From Paenalicyclobacillus macrosporangiidus (GTDB lineage Bacteria > Bacillota > Bacilli > Alicyclobacillales > Alicyclobacillaceae): a DNA stretch of 64,000 nucleotides. Shown piece after piece: positions 60,916-64,000 of the stretch; positions within the stretch are counted from its first letter, which is position 1, and each line of letters starts with the position of its first letter. The position numbers were made by a program, and so were the translations under genes. The stretch is from assembly GCF_900116805.1 (NCBI RefSeq), contig NZ_FPBV01000003.1:62001-126000 (forward strand), read 5' to 3'. The notes beneath the pieces are model-generated. The model made no database searches, was not told the origin of the DNA, and worked only from the letters and a program-made list of their open reading frames with translations.

Positions 60916-60944
60916 ATCTTACAGACCGACGGTCGGTTTGTCAA
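60916..60944 (-). promoter_or_regulatory. Promoter and TetR operator of the TetR operon
   Basis: On the minus strand TTGACA (60939-60944) is followed by a 17-nt spacer and TAAGAT (60916-60921). The spacer holds the palindrome ACAAACCGAC-C-GTCGGTCTGT (60921-60941), with one mismatch between arms. Repressor binding would cover both boxes. Confidence 0.8.
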
Positions 60945-61320
60945 CGAGACGTTTTTGAAGCTTTTGTGTCAGGGCATGCCTCGGTAGGGAGGCAGACTTA
61001 GGTCCCGGGGGTCGCGCCAAACCGCAAAATCGGATTATGAGACAAGGCATCCCCTTGGGCGCTCAAGAATGGCATAATCGGACTATCCACCTGCGAGGTC
61101 GGTCGAATCGGCACAATACGTTCACAACCACCTTGACCGGGGTGCTGGCGGGTGCACCCATCCCTCCATTCACCCTCCGTTCGCAACCCATTCGTGCAGC
61201 CGCCGGGCCGCGATCACATGCCGCAGCCCGGCCCCGCCACGGCCAGCCCAATCGCGCACCGCCACGCCGCAGCCGCCTTGCCACGCTGCGGCCGTAACCC
61301 TGCACGGTCAGGTCAAAACC
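60945..61320. other. Intergenic region with a dispersed-repeat copy
   Basis: This gene-free stretch holds the second copy of the 56-bp repeat (61083-61138). It also holds an imperfect inverted repeat TCGGATTATG...CATAATCGGA (about 61031-61082) and a G+C-rich patch with CGCAGC repeats (61240-61300). No ribosome-binding site or plausible gene was found. Confidence 0.55.
61083..61138 (-). repeat. Copy 2 of the 56-bp dispersed intergenic repeat
   Basis: It aligns without gaps to 19224-19279 in the same orientation. The conserved core on the minus strand is GGTCAAGGTGGTTGTGAACG. Confidence 0.7.
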
Positions 61321-62406
61321 TCACCGTGGCCGCGCCACGATGCCGTTGTGCGCCTTGATGATCCCGTGCCGCAGGATCTCGAAGCCGTTCTCGTACAGGT
61401 AGAGGCCCATCTGCTGCACGGTCATCAGCTCGCGGTAGGTGTAGTTCATCGCTTCCGCCATCACGTGGTAGAACAGGCGGGACTTCCACTGCAGCCGCGG
61501 CGTGGTGAGGATGGCGATCCCGCCGGGCTTCAAAAACCTGCGGTGAAAATCGATGCACTCCGGCTTGAATTCGTCCGGAAAATGCTCCAGCAGCCCGACG
61601 CTCAGGACCACGTCAAACTCCCGCCCGAACGGCAGGTTGCGGATGTCCTCCACGACGAAGGACAGGTTCATCTGGTCCTTGTACCACACCCGCGGGCTCC
61701 CCGTGGCCAGGTTGAAGCCGAGGAACGGATAGTGCTCCGGAAACTTCCCGAAGCGATCCGTGGCGCAGAACTCGTCGTAGTCCACCAACACCGCCTCGCC
61801 CCCGGGATACATGGCGTACAACTGCATCGCCTCGTACCCGTCCGCGGCCCCGAGGAACAGGATGCGCGGCCTCTCCAAGCCGAGTCCCTCGAACAGCCCC
61901 CGCTTGCCGCGCGGATCCCAGATGGCGTCCTGCACACGGTGGGTGAAATTCCATAGCGCCAGTTGCTCGTACTCCTCCAACAGCTCTCCGACGCCCGCCC
62001 ACTGGAACCGGATGGCCCTCTCCCATAACTTCCGCCGCAGCCTCCGCCGCTCCTCAGGCACATCCTGCATGAACAGCCGGTGAAACGACCGATTGAACAT
62101 CTGCCAGGAGGTCCGCACCGGCATCCGGTCGCCGTTTTGCTCCTCCCACAGCCGCTTTCCGCTCGCGTAGTTCTCCACGCGGAAGGGCCGGCCCACATCT
62201 TTCCACGTCAACACCGACCAATCCCGTACCTGTCCGGTTTCGATGAACCGCGGCCAATCCTGCGGCCGCGGCGCCCGAAGGTCCGCGCGGTAGTTCGAAT
62301 GGACAAACGTCTGCCCAAAGTGCCGCTCATCGTACGGATGGCCGTCGCTCGAATGCGTCTCCTCCCACAACTCCGGCCTCTTCGGCTCGCGAATGGCCAT
62401 GGTCAT
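61321..62406 (-). CDS. SAM-dependent methyltransferase
   Basis: The 361-residue protein has a class I methyltransferase core with motif I ILFLGAADGYEAMQLYAM and the post-motif EDIRNLPFGREFDVVLSVGLLEHFPDEF. An N-terminal extension of about 170 residues (WEETHSSDGHPYDERHFGQT, SWQMFNRSFHRLFMQDVPEE) is unusual. It should methylate a small molecule or lipid. ATG 62406 or 62400 is the start, both after GGGGAG. A short palindrome and a -10-like TACAAT lie upstream at 62419-62443. Confidence 0.8.
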   Translation of the reverse strand: MTMAIREPKRPELWEETHSSDGHPYDERHFGQTFVHSNYRADLRAPRPQDWPRFIETGQVRDWSVLTWKDVGRPFRVENYASGKRLWEEQNGDRMPVRTSWQMFNRSFHRLFMQDVPEERRRLRRKLWERAIRFQWAGVGELLEEYEQLALWNFTHRVQDAIWDPRGKRGLFEGLGLERPRILFLGAADGYEAMQLYAMYPGGEAVLVDYDEFCATDRFGKFPEHYPFLGFNLATGSPRVWYKDQMNLSFVVEDIRNLPFGREFDVVLSVGLLEHFPDEFKPECIDFHRRFLKPGGIAILTTPRLQWKSRLFYHVMAEAMNYTYRELMTVQQMGLYLYENGFEILRHGIIKAHNGIVARPR

Positions 62407-62418
62407 CCCGCTCCCCTT

Positions 62419-62443
62419 CAAACGAACGTTTGGTCCTATTGTA
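62419..62443 (-). promoter_or_regulatory. Promoter region of the methyltransferase gene, with a palindrome
   Basis: The minus strand has TACAAT (62438-62443) about 32 nt before the start codon. Directly after it is the perfect palindrome CAAACG-AA-CGTTTG (62419-62432). No convincing -35 box was found. Confidence 0.45.
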
Positions 62444-62639
62444 TCAGACTGGAGTCGCCATGAGACGGAACATTTCGAATCTCTGCCCATTCCGCGGTCC
62501 TGCCTTTATAATTAAGTGCAGATTGCTGGGGGGAGGGCGCACGCCAGACGCGTTCGGCTTCCAGACCGCTCGGGCCAGCCTCCTCTGGGCGGACTTCCCG
62601 TCTGACTCATCGGACCGCGACGAAAGGAGCGAATCTCTC

Positions 62640-63308
62640 GTGTCATTCACCGCATCCCTCCGCCAGGCGGCGGATAGCCTCTGGGAGCAGAGCTTCCGCC
62701 ACCCGTTCGTGACCGAGCTGGCCGCCGGCACCCTGCCGGTGGAGAAGTTCGCCCACTACGTACAGAATGATGCCTATTACCTGCAGGTGTTCGCGCAAGT
62801 TCAGGCCATGGCCGCCGCCAAATCGGGAGACCTCGCGGCGCTCGGCCGCCTCGCCGCCCACGCGCAGGCCACGGTCGAGGCGGAACTCGCCCTGCATCAG
62901 ACGTTTTTCGGCCTGCTCGGCATCGAGCGCGATCCCCTGTTTCTGCCCGCCCCGACCAACCACCGCTACACCACGCATCTGTTGACCGTGGCCCACCGCG
63001 GGACGGTCGGGGAGATCATCGCCGCCATCCTGCCGTGTTATTGGCTCTACTGGGAGATCGGCCTGCGGTACAAAGACAGCCGCCCCAACCATCCGATTTA
63101 CGACCAGTGGATCCAGACGTACGGTGACGAGTGGTACGGGACATTGGTCAACGAGCAGATCGAGCGGCTCGATGCCTTGGCGGATGCGGCCCCGGAAGCG
63201 GAGAGGTTCCGGATGCGACGGCATTTCCTCATCTCCAGCACGTATGAGCTGGAGTTTTGGAACATGGCGTACACGCTCGAACACTGGCCCTTCGAAGAAA
63301 CACGGTGA
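62640..63308 (+). CDS. tenA: Aminopyrimidine aminohydrolase / thiaminase II
   Basis: The 222-residue protein shows the TenA set: Asp44 in YVQNDAYYL, the catalytic Cys133 in ILPCYWLYWEIG and the C-terminal Glu in TYELEFWNMAY. It hydrolyses aminopyrimidine breakdown products of thiamin for salvage. GTG 62640 has AGGAG 10 nt upstream. A -10 TATAAT lies at 62507-62512 with a leader of about 125 nt. No other thiamin gene is in the window. Confidence 0.93.
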   Translation: MSFTASLRQAADSLWEQSFRHPFVTELAAGTLPVEKFAHYVQNDAYYLQVFAQVQAMAAAKSGDLAALGRLAAHAQATVEAELALHQTFFGLLGIERDPLFLPAPTNHRYTTHLLTVAHRGTVGEIIAAILPCYWLYWEIGLRYKDSRPNHPIYDQWIQTYGDEWYGTLVNEQIERLDALADAAPEAERFRMRRHFLISSTYELEFWNMAYTLEHWPFEETR

Positions 63309-63314
63309 CAGAAA

Positions 63315-64000
63315 ATGCGGGACACGGGACAGACCATCGGACAAACGACCGCCGCCCTGCCCACCTCGGCGCCGGCGAAAGGGATCAGGGGGCGGAGGAC
63401 GAGCGGGATCGCCAGGGTCCTCATCGCCGCCACCCTTTGGGGCGTGTCGGGCACCGCGGCGCAGCAACTGTTCCAATCGGAAGGGTTCACCCCCGGTTGG
63501 CTCGTCACCGTGCGCATGGGCGTCTCCGGCGTGATCTTGCTATTGCTGAGCCTGGCCGCCGGCGGGACCCGGCGCGTATTCTCCATCTGGACCGATCCGC
63601 GCGGCCGCTGGCAAATCGTCGTCTTCGCCCTGTTCGGTTTGGCGTCCGTGCAGTACACGTATTTCGCGGCCATCCAGGCCGGCAATGCCGCCACGGCGAC
63701 CTTTCTGCAGTACCTGGGGCCCGTCCTGGTCGTCCTGTACGGCGCCCTGCGCCAGCGCCGCCCGCCCAATCGGCGAGAGTCGCTGGCCACCCTGCTCGCC
63801 GTCTTCGGGACATTTCTGTTGGTGACCGGCGGATCGACCGCGCGGTTGTCCGTATCGCCGGCCGCAGCCATCTGGGGATTCCTGTCAGCTGTCACCCTCG
63901 CCATTTATACCATTTATCCCGGACCCCTGATGGCCCGGTGGGGACCGGCGACGGTCATCGGGTGGGGGATGACCATCGGCAGCCTGGCCTGCGCGATTGG
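63315..64000 (+). CDS. EamA-family permease (cut by the right edge)
   Basis: About 228 codons are visible before the window ends. They include several membrane helices, the EamA-type IARVLIAATLWGVSGTAAQQ start and the helix pair around TYFAAIQAGNAATATFLQYL and GPVLVVLYGAL. It should export an amino acid or metabolite. ATG 63315 lies only 6 nt after the tenA stop, so the two are probably co-transcribed. It may be complete in the genome; only the C-terminal part is missing here. Confidence 0.82.
   Translation, partial: MRDTGQTIGQTTAALPTSAPAKGIRGRRTSGIARVLIAATLWGVSGTAAQQLFQSEGFTPGWLVTVRMGVSGVILLLLSLAAGGTRRVFSIWTDPRGRWQIVVFALFGLASVQYTYFAAIQAGNAATATFLQYLGPVLVVLYGALRQRRPPNRRESLATLLAVFGTFLLVTGGSTARLSVSPAAAIWGFLSAVTLAIYTIYPGPLMARWGPATVIGWGMTIGSLACAI

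Noticed and set aside
62513-62639. TPP riboswitch before tenA
   Set aside because: The leader lacks the CUGAGA core and the paired GGGG arm of the THI element.
35-64000. tRNA or rRNA genes
   Set aside because: No cloverleaf-like or rRNA-like stretch was recognised by eye on either strand; a dedicated scan would be decisive.

Overview
The window reads as chromosome of a high-G+C, spore-forming member of the Bacillales, most likely Alicyclobacillaceae (Alicyclobacillus, Kyrpidia or a relative). This is inference from content: a kumamolisin-type S53 peptidase, a FabL-type enoyl reductase, a LipL-like lipoyl-relay enzyme, a LysM/GH18 spore-lytic protein, a BmrC/BmrD-like ABC pair, a perfect TnrA/GlnR box before an ammonium transporter, and strong Shine-Dalgarno sites with frequent GTG/TTG starts. 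No rRNA, tRNA, CRISPR array, prophage or intact insertion sequence was seen. Both edges cut genes: an aldehyde dehydrogenase at the left and an EamA permease at the right.

Layout. 1-6.4 kb: aldehyde dehydrogenase, LmrB-type efflux pump, PadR regulator with its membrane partner, GNAT enzyme, CBS-domain protein and a FabF-like ketoacyl synthase. 6.9-11.3 kb: a leftward operon of acyl carrier protein, acyl-CoA ligase, FabL-like reductase and a second acyl-CoA ligase. 11.6-19.1 kb: a leftward molybdenum-hydroxylase cluster in the order coxG, moxR/coxD, coxE, coxM, coxS, coxL, preceded by a class V aminotransferase and a CHY zinc-finger protein. 19.4-22.8 kb: S53 peptidase and ammonium transporter. 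23-29.7 kb: a leftward acyl-CoA catabolic group (SDR, acyl-CoA ligase, GNAT, two-subunit CoA transferase, cyclase-family hydrolase, thiolase). 29.8-32.3 kb: a small zinc-ribbon gene divergent from isocitrate lyase with two matching palindromic operators between them, then a small gene and a broken nucleotidyltransferase. 32.3-45.1 kb: spore-lytic GH18, polytopic membrane protein, zinc dehydrogenase, exported cupredoxin, heterodimeric ABC exporter, phosphoglucose isomerase, NhaC antiporter, HAD phosphatase and a membrane-anchored protein. 45.3-49.5 kb: an oppDFBC peptide-transport operon without a binding protein. 49.7-58.9 kb: MFS transporter, two-component system, LipL-like enzyme, threonine dehydratase, LysR regulator, a divergent purA and small proteins. 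58.4-60.9 kb: a lower-G+C TetR-led operon. 61.3-64 kb: methyltransferase, tenA and an EamA permease.

How the genes fit together. The left third looks devoted to activating and processing unusual carboxylic acids. Two ligases, a dedicated carrier protein and an enoyl reductase, with a ketoacyl synthase nearby, could load and reduce an unusual (possibly alicyclic) acyl starter. The molybdenum hydroxylase would oxidise an aldehyde, CO or N-heterocycle. The SDR/ligase/CoA-transferase/thiolase operon would degrade an acid to acetyl-CoA, which isocitrate lyase assimilates through glyoxylate; the aminotransferase could also use glyoxylate. These links are inferred from gene order and family membership.
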